DNA of 64,000 nucleotides from Phyllobacteriaceae bacterium (GTDB taxonomy: Bacteria; Pseudomonadota; Alphaproteobacteria; Rhizobiales; Rhizobiaceae), in contig PAPF01000016.1 of the NCBI GenBank assembly GCA_002708825.1, positions 124,001 to 188,000 on the forward strand, given 5' to 3'. The notes below the pieces were generated by a model that did not search any database, was not told the origin of the DNA, and worked only from the letters and a program-made list of their open reading frames with translations. Positions within the stretch are counted from its first letter, which is position 1. Every line of letters begins with the position of its first letter. Made by a program: the position numbers and the translations under genes. Positions 8,688 through 18,838 of the stretch are shown one piece after another.

Positions 8688-9149
8688 ATGGCGGCGATCG
8701 ATCCGGACGCGCTGGGCTTCCTGCTCAATGACATTTCGCGGCTGATCCGTGCCTCCATGGACCGGGCCCATGCCCAATCGGGCATCGGCGTGACACCCGG
8801 CGAGGCGCGGGTGCTGGCCTTCGCGGCGCGGACCGGCCCTGTGCGCCAGACGCGGCTTGCCGAACAGATCGGCGTGGAGGCCATGACCCTGTCCGGTCAT
8901 CTTGACGGTCTGGAAAACAAGGGCCTGATCGCGCGCCAGGCCGATCCGTCGGACAGACGCGCCAAGATCGTCACGCTTCTGCCGGCCGCCGATGCCGTTC
9001 TGGAAGCGATCGGCGCGACGGGCCGTGCCATCCGGGTGCAGGCCAGCGCCGGGTTTGATGACGCCGAATGGGAGCAGCTCAAGGCGGCGTTGAAACGGAT
9101 CCGGTCCAATCTGAGCGAACGTCCGGCGGAGGCCAGCGATGCGGCATGA
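8688..9149 (+). CDS. MarR family transcriptional regulator
   Basis: A 153-residue winged-helix dimeric regulator. The DNA-binding region runs from TPGEARVLAFAARTGPVRQTRLAEQIGVEAMTLSGHLDGLENKGLIARQADPSDRRAKIVTL, with the recognition helix around LSGHLDGLE and the wing at DPSDRRAK, the best conserved part of MarR proteins. The ATG at 8688 gives a normal N-terminus; a TTG three bases before is possible. It overlaps or abuts the MFS exporter gene, and the pair resembles ligand-controlled drug-efflux operons in which the regulator represses itself and the pump. Confidence 0.9.
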   Translation: MAAIDPDALGFLLNDISRLIRASMDRAHAQSGIGVTPGEARVLAFAARTGPVRQTRLAEQIGVEAMTLSGHLDGLENKGLIARQADPSDRRAKIVTLLPAADAVLEAIGATGRAIRVQASAGFDDAEWEQLKAALKRIRSNLSERPAEASDAA

Positions 9150-10365
9150 CGCTTCACCGGCGGGTGCGGGTTTCCGCCCTGTCATGAGCGAACGCAGGGT
9201 CTCGCTTCTCGGCGCCCTGTTCGTCGTCGTCGGACCTGTTTCCATGGCCCTATACACGCCGGCCATGACCGAGATCGTGCAGGCCTTCGGCACCACGGAA
9301 TCGGCGGTGAAAATGACGCTGGCGCTCTATTTCGCCGGCTTCGCCTTTGCCCAGCTTGCCGGCGGTCCCCTGTCGGATGCGCTCGGGCGGCGGCCCGTCT
9401 TGATGATCTTCATGGGCATCTATGTTGCCGCCAGCCTTCTGGCACTGTCGGCGCCCGGCATCGAGACGCTGCTGGCCGCGCGCTTCCTGCAGGGTGTGGG
9501 CGCATCGGCGGGCGTCGCCATCGCCCGCGCCATGGTGCGGGACCTGTTCGACCATGAGCAGTCGTCGCGGATCATGAACCTGATCGGCATCATGCTGGCG
9601 CTCGGCCCCGCCATTGCGCCGACCATTGGCGGTTTCACCATGCAGGTGGCAGGCTGGCACGCGATCTTCCTGCTCATGGCCCTTCTGGGCGTGATCGTGT
9701 TCTGCGCGGCCGTCTTTTCCATGCGCGAGACCGTGGTCCCGGACATGAGCCGGCTACGCCCGCGCGCCCTGGCCACCGCCTATCTTCACCTTGTGACAAA
9801 CGCCCATTTCATGACCACGGCACTGGTCCTGGCCTTCACCACCGGCGCGCTCTATGCGCAGGCCACCTTCCTGCCATTCATCCTGATGGAACGCGTCGGC
9901 CTGACCCCGGCAGGGTTTGGCCTCTCCATGATCCTCCAATCGGGAAGTTTCTTTGCCGGCGCACTGGTCGTGCGCGCCCTGCTGGAAAGGATTTCCGCCG
10001 AGCGCCTCGTCGTTCCGGGTCTGGTTCTTGTCGGCCTGGGCGGACTGGGCCAGCTTGCCATGCATGTCGTCGAGCCCGGCCTCTGGCAGGTCATGGCCCC
10101 GGTCTCCCTCTATGCCGTCGGCATCGCCTTCGTCATGCCGGCCGTGACCACGATCTGCCTGCAGCCGTTCCACCACATGGCGGGCGCGGCCTCGGCCATG
10201 ATGGGCTTCCTCCAGATGGGCATGGGCCTTGCGATGGGCTCCATTGGCGCGCTGATGGGCGACCCTGTCATTGCCATGGCAACACTCATTCCCCTGATGG
10301 GACTGTCGGCCTGCGCACTCTATGCGGTGTTCAGGCTGAAGATCGCGGTTCGGCCGAACCCGTGA
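9139..10365 (+). CDS. MFS multidrug exporter, Bcr/CflA type
   Basis: A 408-residue inner-membrane proton-driven exporter with twelve predicted helices. Motif A of drug:H+ antiporters appears as GGPLSDALGRRPVLM after helix 2, and FLQGVGASAGVAIARAMVRDLFD is the signature of the Bcr/CflA subfamily (bicyclomycin, chloramphenicol and sulfonamide exporters, also able to export cysteine-type solutes). The frame overlaps marR by 11 bases if started at 9139; the ATG at 9184 (MSERRVSLLG) would give 393 residues and is equally plausible. Its last 35 bases overlap the 3' end of the opposing TAXI gene. Confidence 0.9.
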   Translation: MRHDASPAGAGFRPVMSERRVSLLGALFVVVGPVSMALYTPAMTEIVQAFGTTESAVKMTLALYFAGFAFAQLAGGPLSDALGRRPVLMIFMGIYVAASLLALSAPGIETLLAARFLQGVGASAGVAIARAMVRDLFDHEQSSRIMNLIGIMLALGPAIAPTIGGFTMQVAGWHAIFLLMALLGVIVFCAAVFSMRETVVPDMSRLRPRALATAYLHLVTNAHFMTTALVLAFTTGALYAQATFLPFILMERVGLTPAGFGLSMILQSGSFFAGALVVRALLERISAERLVVPGLVLVGLGGLGQLAMHVVEPGLWQVMAPVSLYAVGIAFVMPAVTTICLQPFHHMAGAASAMMGFLQMGMGLAMGSIGALMGDPVIAMATLIPLMGLSACALYAVFRLKIAVRPNP

Positions 10366-11746
10366 GCGGGGCGGTTTCCGAACGGCGTTCGCGCAGCGTG
10401 GCCCGAACGCCTTCCCACAGCAGGAAGAACGACTGGAAGCCCTCGTCGGTCACCTCGTCGGTGTCCAGCGCCACGACCACCGTTTCCAGGATTGCGTCGA
10501 GTTCGCCGCGCAGCAGGTCGATCTCGGCCGTGGTTTGCGCCTGGCGGGCCCGGTTATGCAGGTCCAGCAAACGGTAATTGTAGACGTCGGCGCGGTTCTT
10601 CTGGCGGCTGACCAGCCGCCTGCGCAGCGCAAGCAGGCCCGAAACCGCCATGGCCAGCAACGTCACGCCAAGCGCGATGGGTTCGGCGTTTTCCTGGATG
10701 AAGCTCGGCTTGTCGCGGTCGAAGAATGCCGCGGCGCCGTCGTGCAGCGGAACGTTGAGACCGCGCGAGAGATCCGGCTCGCTGATCGCCGAGGCCAGCG
10801 AGAAACGGATCGTCAGGTCGAGGCGGTGCTCGAACAGGATGGATGTCAGTTCCCTGATCGCGGAAGCGGGAATGTCGGCGCGGCTGACCAGGATGCGCTC
10901 GACGGCCGCCGTCGGTGTCTGACCGCCGGGCACGGGCAGGGCGCCGGTGAAGGCGCCCACAGGCATCGTCTCCGGCCTGAGGAAGGGCCGCTTCAAGGCG
11001 ATGGCCGCGGCCTGCTCTATGGGAATGTAGCGCAGTTTCAGCGATTTCAGCTGTGCATCCTCGAACATGCGCAGCAGCGTCTCGTCGCGCAACGATCGAA
11101 CGGTGAAGAGCGCGTCGAAGCGCCCTGACAGCAGGCCTGCGCTTGCTTCCTCGAACGGGACGGCGCGCCAGTTGTAGTTGGTGACCGGCAGGTCGTAGTG
11201 ATCGGCCAGCACCCAGAAGGAACGGAACGCATCGGTACCGAATTGCGGGATTGCGATCCGCAGCCGCGGCAGATCGGCGACCGAACGCGCCGGCGCATCG
11301 GCCCGCACCACGATCTGGAAATAGTCGGGGAAGAGACCGGCGATCATGCGGACATCCGAGACCACCGGCGTATCGGCACGGATAACCGCAAGATCGATCT
11401 GGCGGCTGTTGAGCCGTGCAATGTTTTCCGACGGATCGCGCGTTGCACGCACGGCCAGCCGCAGCGTCTGGCTGTGGCGTGCGACGACATCGGCGACATG
11501 ACGCATCAGGACATCGGAATCCGACCCGAAAGGACCCGAACCCACTGTCAGGACAACAGGCTGCCGGTCACGGTTGATCCACCACCATCCGGTAATCCCG
11601 GCCGCCGCGATGGCCAGGGCCAGCAGGACCAGCCCGAGGGAGACGGCGCGGGTGCGCGCCGAGGTCCGGTTGGCCTCAAGCGGCCGGCGGCCGGCTGCTT
11701 CGCGATTGCGTGTCGGCGCATTCAGTGCCCGCTCTCCCCCGGCCAT
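10331..11746 (-). CDS. Membrane-anchored TAXI-type (TRAP) solute-binding protein with cytoplasmic tail
   Basis: A 471-residue protein built unlike a free binding protein. Residues 35-57 form an N-terminal membrane helix rather than a cleavable signal. The periplasmic part (about 62-345) has the TAXI/NMT1 pattern: LTVGSGPFGSDSDVLMRHVADVVARH, NIARLNSRQIDLAVIRADT, and ADLPRLRIAIPQFGT. A second helix at about 352-374 is followed by a 97-residue basic, probably coiled-coil cytoplasmic tail (RRRLVSRQKNRADVYNYRLL onward). No TRAP permease gene is near. It could sense a ligand across the membrane rather than feed a transporter. The domain assignment is firm; the role is not known. Confidence 0.75.
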   Translation of the reverse strand: MAGGERALNAPTRNREAAGRRPLEANRTSARTRAVSLGLVLLALAIAAAGITGWWWINRDRQPVVLTVGSGPFGSDSDVLMRHVADVVARHSQTLRLAVRATRDPSENIARLNSRQIDLAVIRADTPVVSDVRMIAGLFPDYFQIVVRADAPARSVADLPRLRIAIPQFGTDAFRSFWVLADHYDLPVTNYNWRAVPFEEASAGLLSGRFDALFTVRSLRDETLLRMFEDAQLKSLKLRYIPIEQAAAIALKRPFLRPETMPVGAFTGALPVPGGQTPTAAVERILVSRADIPASAIRELTSILFEHRLDLTIRFSLASAISEPDLSRGLNVPLHDGAAAFFDRDKPSFIQENAEPIALGVTLLAMAVSGLLALRRRLVSRQKNRADVYNYRLLDLHNRARQAQTTAEIDLLRGELDAILETVVVALDTDEVTDEGFQSFFLLWEGVRATLRERRSETAPLTGSAEPRSSA

Positions 11747-11831
11747 TCAATTTAGAATAGCATGATATATTGGAGAACGAGGAGCGGAAAGCCGCGTCCG
11801 GGCGCGATCGCGTCAAAAAAGCGGGCGCGGC

Positions 11832-12419
11832 CTACCAGACGCCGGGAACGAGCCTCTTCGTCCGCGCGGCATAGGCGCGCCATTCCTCGCCGAAGGCTTC
11901 CTCCATCATGCGCTCTTCCGGTCCGATGCGGGTGAAGAACAGAAAGCCGAAGCAGACGATGCCGGACAGCCCGGCTATCCAGTTGGCCAGCAGCAGCGCC
12001 TGGGCAATCGCCATCAGCCAGAACGCCGTGTACATGGGATGACGCACCCGGGCATAGACGCCGCTGGTCACCAGCTTGTGCCCCTCCTTCAGTTGCAGGG
12101 ACACGCTCCACATGCGGCCGAGCGCCTTGTGGGTGAGCCGGAACATCACCAGTGCGGCCGTCGCGACGAATACGCCGGGCCAGAAGGCAAGGGCCCATGC
12201 GGGCCGGTCGGCAAAGGAAGGAAAACCGGTCAGCGCGTAGATGGCGGGAATGACGCCGATCCCGGTGATCGAGAGCGCGAGCCGCATCCGCTCGGCGCCG
12301 GGCTTGCGATCCACCGAGAGCTTCATCTTCTTGACGCGGCGCTCATGGGGATAGCGCAGGATATACCAGCCAACGCCCAGGATGCCCCAGACGATGCGGC
12401 CCAGGATGTAGTAGCTCAT
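11832..12419 (-). CDS. Isoprenylcysteine carboxyl methyltransferase-type membrane methyltransferase
   Basis: A 195-residue membrane protein with about five helices. The C-terminal half has the ICMT/PEMT pattern: LVTSGVYARVRHPMYTAFW, where the RHPxY motif binds S-adenosylmethionine, and later GPEERMMEEAFGEEWRAY. Bacterial members methylate unknown small or lipid substrates. The start codon overlaps the stop of the upstream hydrolase gene by 4 bases (ATGA), so the two are translated together. The substrate is unknown. Confidence 0.82.
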   Translation of the reverse strand: MSYYILGRIVWGILGVGWYILRYPHERRVKKMKLSVDRKPGAERMRLALSITGIGVIPAIYALTGFPSFADRPAWALAFWPGVFVATAALVMFRLTHKALGRMWSVSLQLKEGHKLVTSGVYARVRHPMYTAFWLMAIAQALLLANWIAGLSGIVCFGFLFFTRIGPEERMMEEAFGEEWRAYAARTKRLVPGVW

Positions 12420-13588
12420 GCGCTGCCCTCCCCGGCGCCGGCCAGGCTTTCCGGCAGCCCGCCGCGCGCCACGACATCGGCGAAGGGAACGGGCCCCGCC
12501 GTGATCATGTGAAACGAATAGGGTGAGCGCCGCTCGACGCCATAGACGAACTGGCGATGGACCCGGTAGATGTCGCGGCGGATCGCCTTGTAGGTCTCCG
12601 GCGATAACTGGCTGCGGAACCGGACCCTGGACGTACGCTGCCTTTCCGTTGCCTTGTCGGAAAACATCCGGGCCGGATCGGATCCGTAACAATGCAGCGG
12701 ATCGGTCAGCGACTGGACGTCGAGCCAGCGCGTATCGTTGCCGACAATGACACCGACCGCGTCACGGAAATGCCGGCCGGCCGGATGCAGGGCGAACTTC
12801 AGGAGACTGGAGCCGCAGGTGAGCAGCCCGGCCCGTTTCGCCTCCGGCACGGTCTCAAGCAGGTCCGCCAGCGTCAGGACCGCGCTGGGCGCGCCGAAGC
12901 TGTGCGCCGCGACAAGGATCTCGTCGGCCTGGCTCTCGGCGACACGCTTGCGCGCATCGGCCATGACATGGGCGAGCTTGGCTTCCACGTCGGGATTCCG
13001 CTGGCGCACGAAATCGCGCGAAAACGTCCAGTCATCGATGAACAGCATCAGGTGCAGGCGCTTGCCCGCGCGCCAGAACACCACGGCAACCAGCGCCAGA
13101 ACGATGAGCCAGCCGGCAATCGAAGGCATGCCGGGCCAGACGAGACCGGCAAGGCCGGCCAGGGCCGCTCCCGCCAGCAGGGCCACGGCCAGAAGGATGA
13201 GCGGATAAAGCACGAAGACGAGATAGCGCCAGGCGACCCGGCCATAGCGGAAGAAGGCACCTGACAGGATGTAGTCGCCATAGCCCTGAAGGCCGGTGAG
13301 GATGCGCGCGAGGAACGGTCGCTCGTCATACATGGAATTCAGCGCCGCCAGTCCGTAGACGACCATCGCCGTCTCGGTGCGCCAGCCCTCGCCCTCGGCC
13401 ACCACGTCGAACACGCCGGTATCGACCGGGCCCCGCTCGACCCGCGCCTCGCCGACATGCAGCTTGGCGCCATATAGCGGGGCGGCCTTCTGCCCTTCGC
13501 GCTCGAAGCGGCGGCGATGCGCCTCGACCGGAACAGGCTCGAAGCCGGGAAAGCTCAGCACGAGGCGGGTTTTCACCGGCTCCGACAT
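12416..13588 (-). CDS. Membrane-embedded alpha/beta-hydrolase-like protein
   Basis: A 390-residue protein that I cannot place in a named family. Its N-terminus (TRLVLSFPGFEPVP) looks like the first strand and oxyanion loop of an alpha/beta hydrolase. Two membrane helices lie at about 120-148 and 155-173, inserted in the fold. The sequence ILVAAHSFGAPSAV places a nucleophile-elbow-like serine at 230 (AHSFGA, a GxSxG variant with Ala in the first position). Candidate acid and histidine residues follow but cannot be assigned. It is the first gene of a two-gene operon with the methyltransferase behind it. A lipase or esterase role at the inner membrane is plausible. Confidence 0.6.
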   Translation of the reverse strand: MSEPVKTRLVLSFPGFEPVPVEAHRRRFEREGQKAAPLYGAKLHVGEARVERGPVDTGVFDVVAEGEGWRTETAMVVYGLAALNSMYDERPFLARILTGLQGYGDYILSGAFFRYGRVAWRYLVFVLYPLILLAVALLAGAALAGLAGLVWPGMPSIAGWLIVLALVAVVFWRAGKRLHLMLFIDDWTFSRDFVRQRNPDVEAKLAHVMADARKRVAESQADEILVAAHSFGAPSAVLTLADLLETVPEAKRAGLLTCGSSLLKFALHPAGRHFRDAVGVIVGNDTRWLDVQSLTDPLHCYGSDPARMFSDKATERQRTSRVRFRSQLSPETYKAIRRDIYRVHRQFVYGVERRSPYSFHMITAGPVPFADVVARGGLPESLAGAGEGSA

Positions 13589-13623
13589 GGCAGGTCTCCT
13601 GATCCGGTTCCTCTTTCGCGGTT

Positions 13624-14847
<1,224 letters not shown>

Positions 14848-15138
14848 GTCGCCGGTTTCTTCGATCTGTTGTGTTGCCTGGCTTCCTGCCCGGACCTGCC
14901 GGACCGTTCGCGCGCCTTTTAGACGAGAAAACAGCGGCTGGTAAGACCCCGCGGACAATGCCCGCCCGGTGCCGGACAAAATGGCGCGACAGCGATGGCG
15001 CCAGCCGGGATTGAACCTGGGGAGAATGGCCGCCGGGCGTCATTCATGTCATGCTTCCGCCCGAATCGGAGCAGAGGGCGCTCGTGCGGAGCGGCCGTCT
15101 GCAAACCGGTCCGCACATTGATGTCTAAGGGGGGCGGC

Positions 15139-15348
15139 ATGGGCACGAAACCGTTACCATTGCGGTATGATTGCGAAGCATCGATCACCAAGGCGTTAGC
15201 GGCGCTGCAGCGGGAAGGGGTTCACCGGGACGACCTGGAGACAACGCTCATCGCGTTGGCTCCTGTCGATCTTGATCTGCTGGCAATTGTGCTTCGCCGT
15301 TTCGACATGGCGGGTGGAACGGCCTGCGGGAATTCGCTGGCGGCCTGA
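15139..15348 (+). CDS. Small hypothetical protein (69 aa)
   Basis: A short acidic-basic helical protein, with a predicted helix pair around SITKALAALQREGVHRDDLETTLIALAPVDLDLLAIVLRRFD. I do not recognise a family. AAGGGGGG sits 5 bases before the ATG at 15139, a strong ribosome site that favours this start over the in-frame ATG at 15121. Codon use is like that of the neighbours, supporting a real gene. It stands between argG (opposite strand) and the LysE exporter; no function can be inferred from the position. Confidence 0.6.
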   Translation: MGTKPLPLRYDCEASITKALAALQREGVHRDDLETTLIALAPVDLDLLAIVLRRFDMAGGTACGNSLAA

Positions 15349-15469
15349 TCCTGCTGCGAAAAGCAGGCCCGGGGGCTTGCCAAGACCTCCGGACTTGTCC
15401 CATCACTCCGTGCGTGGCGGTTGCCGGACATGAAACCCGGGCCGCCGGTTCCGCACGTTCAGGTGTTGC

Positions 15470-16111
15470 ATGGATTTCGTTCCGGAGTTCCCAGTTCTCG
15501 CCACCTTCTCCGTGGCCTGCATCGTCCTGGCCATCACGCCGGGCCCCGACATGTCGCTTTTCCTGTCGCGCGCCATTTCGCAAGGGCGCGGCGCTGGATT
15601 GGCATGCATGGCCGGGGCGCTCACCGGCATCGTGGTCCATACCGCCATGGTGGCGCTCGGCCTGTCGGCGCTCATCGTCGCCGCGCCGGTTGCCTTCAAC
15701 GCCCTGAAACTCGTCGGCGCGGGCTATCTCGCCTGGCTGGCCTTCGATGCGATCCGCAACGGTTCCTCCCTCAACCTGAAGGCCGGACCCACGCGCGTCA
15801 GGTCCGTGAAGGCGAACTTCCTGACCGGCCTGGGCGTCAACCTGCTGAACCCGAAGATCATACTGTTCTTCATGACCTTCCTGCCGCAATTCGTTTCCGC
15901 CAGCGATCCGCACGCCATCGGCAAGTTCTTCTTCCTTGGCCTGATGTTCAACGTGATCTCGCTGCCGATCATCGTGCCGATGATCCTCGCAGCCCATTCC
16001 ATGGCCGATTTCCTGAAGCGCAAGCCGCTCGTCACGCGGGTGATCGACTGGATTTTCGCCGGCGTCTTTTCCGCCTTCGCCTTCAGGATCCTGATGACGC
16101 CGGGCCGTTGA
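15470..16111 (+). CDS. LysE family amino acid exporter
   Basis: A 213-residue inner-membrane protein with six predicted helices of the LysE/RhtB family, which exports amino acids such as lysine, threonine or homoserine lactone. The N-terminal ITPGPDMSLFLSRAISQGRGAGL and the GVNLLNPKIILFFMTFLPQF segments are the family signatures. The specific substrate cannot be predicted. The last 29 bases overlap the 3' end of the gene at 16083 on the opposite strand. Confidence 0.92.
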   Translation: MDFVPEFPVLATFSVACIVLAITPGPDMSLFLSRAISQGRGAGLACMAGALTGIVVHTAMVALGLSALIVAAPVAFNALKLVGAGYLAWLAFDAIRNGSSLNLKAGPTRVRSVKANFLTGLGVNLLNPKIILFFMTFLPQFVSASDPHAIGKFFFLGLMFNVISLPIIVPMILAAHSMADFLKRKPLVTRVIDWIFAGVFSAFAFRILMTPGR

Positions 16112-16547
16112 TGATGCGCCGGAGCGTGCGACCCGCGCTGCGCCCGGCGAGCAGCCAGTAGACGAAGCCGCCGACCGTGCCGGAGGCCGCTCCGACGGCA
16201 AAAGCCTTCGTCGTCGGATCGGCTGCCTGCAATGTGTACATCCAGACAGCGATACCGCCGGTGACGGTTCCCGCAACCAGGTGAAAGACCAGGCCGCGCA
16301 AAGAGAAATACTCGCTGACCAGGGCGATGGCGAAGAATGGAACGAGCGCCAGCGACCCTGCGGTCGCCGTGACGATGACCGCCAGCGGCAGGATGGTGAA
16401 CCAGTGCTCGGAAAAGCTCTCGCTGCTGCCCGGATCGAGGATTCCGGAAAGCGCCAGCGTGAAGAACAGGCCTGCCGCCGCCAGCGCCACAATGAAAGAC
16501 AGCGTCATGCCCGCAAGGCGCAGGAGGAAGGCGGCGACGTCGGACAT
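16083..16547 (-). CDS. Hypothetical four-helix membrane protein
   Basis: A 154-residue membrane protein with predicted helices at about 8-34, 50-75, 83-105 and 114-134 and a basic C-terminus (RSAGRTLRRIINGPASSGS). I do not recognise a family. It starts 12 bases after the rlmN stop and reads in the same direction, so it probably shares the ialB-rlmN transcript. Its 3' end overlaps the LysE gene by 29 bases. Confidence 0.65.
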   Translation of the reverse strand: MSDVAAFLLRLAGMTLSFIVALAAAGLFFTLALSGILDPGSSESFSEHWFTILPLAVIVTATAGSLALVPFFAIALVSEYFSLRGLVFHLVAGTVTGGIAVWMYTLQAADPTTKAFAVGAASGTVGGFVYWLLAGRSAGRTLRRIINGPASSGS

Positions 16548-16559
16548 TCCCGCGCCGGC

Positions 16560-17789
16560 CTATTCGCCGTGACCGGCGATCATCATGGCTTCCAGCGCCA
16601 GGCGCTCGGACTTGCGCAACCGCTCCGATTCGCTTTTCAGCTGCCCGCAGGCCGCCAGGATGTCGCGCCCGCGCGGAGTACGGATCGGTGAGGCATAACC
16701 GTTTGCGTTGATGAAGTCGGCAAACTTTTCGATCTGCTCCCAGTCCGAGCACGCGTAGCTGGAACCGGGCCAGGGATTGAACGGGATCAGGTTGATCTTC
16801 GCGGGAATGCCCTTGAGCAGTTGCACGAGGCGCTTGGCATCCTCGAAACTGTCATTGACGCCCTTGAGCATGACGTATTCGAAGGTGATGCGCCGCGCGT
16901 TCGACAGGCCGGGGTAGTCGCGGCAGGCCTGCATGAGCTTTTCGAGCGGATACTTCTTGTTGATCGGCACAAGCACGTCACGCAATTCGTCGGTCGTGGC
17001 ATGCAGCGAGATGGCGAGCATGACGCCGATCTCCTCGCCGGTGCGGTAGATTTCCGGCACAACACCCGAAGTGGACAGCGTGATGCGCCGCTTCGACAGT
17101 GACAGCCCGTCGCCGTCCGAGGCGATCAGCAGCGCGGTCTTCACTTCCTCGAAATTGTACAGCGGTTCGCCCATGCCCATCATGACGATATTGGTCACCT
17201 TGCGTTCGGTGACCGGCACGATGGCCCCTTCCGGCGTGTCATGGCCGGGGAAATCGCCGAGCCGGTCGCGCGCGACCAGCAATTGCGACAGGATCTCGCC
17301 GGCTGTCAGGTTGCGCACCAGCTTCTGCGTTCCGGTATGGCAGAACGAACAGGTCAGCGTGCAGCCGACCTGGCTGGAAATGCACAGCGTGCCGCGCCCT
17401 TCCTCCGGAATGTAGACGGTTTCCACCTCGACCGGCCTGCCGGCACCGCGCGGCGGGAAGCGCAGCAGCCATTTGCGCGTACCATCGGCCGAAATCTGTT
17501 CCTCGACGATCTCCGGCCGGCCGATTTCGAAATGGTCCGCCAGCTTCGCACGCAGGTCCTTGGATATGTTGAACATGTGCGCGAAATCCGACACGCCGCG
17601 CACATAGAGCCAGTGCCAGAGCTGGCTGACGCGCATGCGCACCTGCCGCTCGGGAATGCCGATGGAGTTGAGCGCCTCGGCCATGGCATCGCGGCTCATG
17701 CCGACAAGCGACGGCTTGGCGTTTTCCCGCACACGCCCGGACAGGGCGGCGCGCGATTCATGGCTGGTCAGGTCGATGGACAGCGTCAT
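16560..17789 (-). CDS. rlmN: 23S rRNA (adenine-2503-C2)-methyltransferase RlmN
   Basis: Radical SAM enzyme that methylates C2 of A2503 in 23S rRNA and A37 in certain tRNAs. The 409-residue protein has the CxxxCxxC iron-sulfur motif with cysteines 143, 147 and 150 in [15 protein letters not shown], and an upstream [19 protein letters not shown] segment typical of RlmN. The [12 protein letters not shown] motif and the later catalytic cysteine near the C-terminus (DILAACGQL) are also visible. It follows ialB on the same strand, an order I know from other Hyphomicrobiales. Confidence 0.97.
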   Translation of the reverse strand: MTLSIDLTSHESRAALSGRVRENAKPSLVGMSRDAMAEALNSIGIPERQVRMRVSQLWHWLYVRGVSDFAHMFNISKDLRAKLADHFEIGRPEIVEEQISADGTRKWLLRFPPRGAGRPVEVETVYIPEEGRGTLCISSQVGCTLTCSFCHTGTQKLVRNLTAGEILSQLLVARDRLGDFPGHDTPEGAIVPVTERKVTNIVMMGMGEPLYNFEEVKTALLIASDGDGLSLSKRRITLSTSGVVPEIYRTGEEIGVMLAISLHATTDELRDVLVPINKKYPLEKLMQACRDYPGLSNARRITFEYVMLKGVNDSFEDAKRLVQLLKGIPAKINLIPFNPWPGSSYACSDWEQIEKFADFINANGYASPIRTPRGRDILAACGQLKSESERLRKSERLALEAMMIAGHGE

Positions 17790-17966
17790 TGTGGTCCGGA
17801 TCCGTTGTAGTGCCTGCTGCGCAGGCGTGTCGCGTCAGGTCGTGCGCGCCAGTCTTTTCTGGCGAGCGCCATAGCACAGGCGCCGCCGCATGGCCAGAAT
17901 AGCAATGCCGCGACGCAGAAAGGCCGGGCTGATGCCCGACCCTGCGCATGGCGCCCCATTGCGTGG

Positions 17967-18479
17967 TTACTTGCAGCTCGAAATCGATTCCAGCGCCGCC
18001 GTGATGCCGGACAGCGAGAACATGTAATGGGTATCGTTGCCGCGCCCGGACACCGCGTCCACCTTCATCTTTGCGCCGGCCTTCATGGCGGCGACAAGCT
18101 GCGGTTCCTCCGCGGCGTTCTCCAGCCAGCCCGATTTGCCGCGCACGAACATGGTGAAGGCCTTGCCGTCAATCGTCACCTGCACCTTCGATCCCTCCTT
18201 CATTGCGTAGGAGGTGATGAACTGCGGTTCGTAGGCCACGTTCTCGCCAGGCTTCATGGAAACGAAGAAATAGATGTCGCCATGATCCAGGCTGGACGGC
18301 TCCTTCGATTCCGGTACCGACAGGACATAGCACACCTTGCCCTGGTTGCTGTCATAGGCGTAGGTGCCCCACGCGGTATGCTGCGACAGCTTGACCGGGC
18401 TTTGCGCTTGTGCCGGCAGCACAGCTGCAAGGAGGGTCAGTGTCGCCAGGGTTGTCTTCAATCCGTGCATTGCCGCCAT
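17967..18479 (-). CDS. Invasion-associated locus B (IalB) family protein
   Basis: An exported protein of 170 residues (signal peptide ending near LPAQAQ). The mature part has the IalB-family layout: WGTYAYDSNQGKVCYVLSVPESKEP, then ITSYAMKEGSKVQVTIDGKAF, and a C-terminal FSLSGITAALESISSCK with a cysteine that may pair with the first. IalB was named in Bartonella for a role in erythrocyte entry, but homologues are widespread in free-living relatives, where the role is unknown. The ATG at 18479 is preferred because GGGAAG lies about 7 bases before it; ATGs at 18485 and 18470 are alternatives. Confidence 0.85.
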   Translation of the reverse strand: MAAMHGLKTTLATLTLLAAVLPAQAQSPVKLSQHTAWGTYAYDSNQGKVCYVLSVPESKEPSSLDHGDIYFFVSMKPGENVAYEPQFITSYAMKEGSKVQVTIDGKAFTMFVRGKSGWLENAAEEPQLVAAMKAGAKMKVDAVSGRGNDTHYMFSLSGITAALESISSCK

Positions 18480-18838
18480 TTCCATTCTTCCCAGTTGCTG
18501 ACCTGCGGACGCATGTCTGCTCTGTTTGCCTGCAATTTGAAGGAAACGGGGTTACCAAAATGTAAAGAACATCGCGATCGTCACCGAAAAGCGGCAACAC
18601 CGCCTGTCCTGCCAGGCCCCCACGCTTCCCGCGTCCAGCCACGAGCATAACAAACCCGAGAAAACGGCAAGAGTTAGGCTTGGACGGCCGCGCCCGTTTG
18701 CGGCAGGGTCTGGGGCGTTGAAAGGCCTGTTCACCAAAATTGCGTCTTGCCGTGGCGGTCCAAGCGGTTAGTTTGGACGCAGGGCGGACGCGTGGCGAAA
18801 CCGTCTGCAAGAGAAGCGGAAGAACCGGTCGCGCAACC
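18480..18838. other. Intergenic region between ialB and the ECF sigma gene
   Basis: 359 bases hold divergent start regions. No gene is convincing. An inverted repeat GTCCAA (18758-18763) with TTGGAC (18773-18778) lies 60 bases before the sigma-factor start and could be an operator or part of its promoter. A run of relatively AT-rich sequence at 18540-18580 is the likely ialB promoter area, but clear -35/-10 boxes were not found. Confidence 0.4.

Noticed and set aside
14985-15015. A tRNA-like 3' end on the minus strand (GGTTCAATC arm followed by GCGCCA)
   Set aside because: The T-stem has two mispairs and no matching 5' acceptor strand, D-arm or anticodon arm is found within 100 bases. It could be a chance or decayed fragment, but not a gene.
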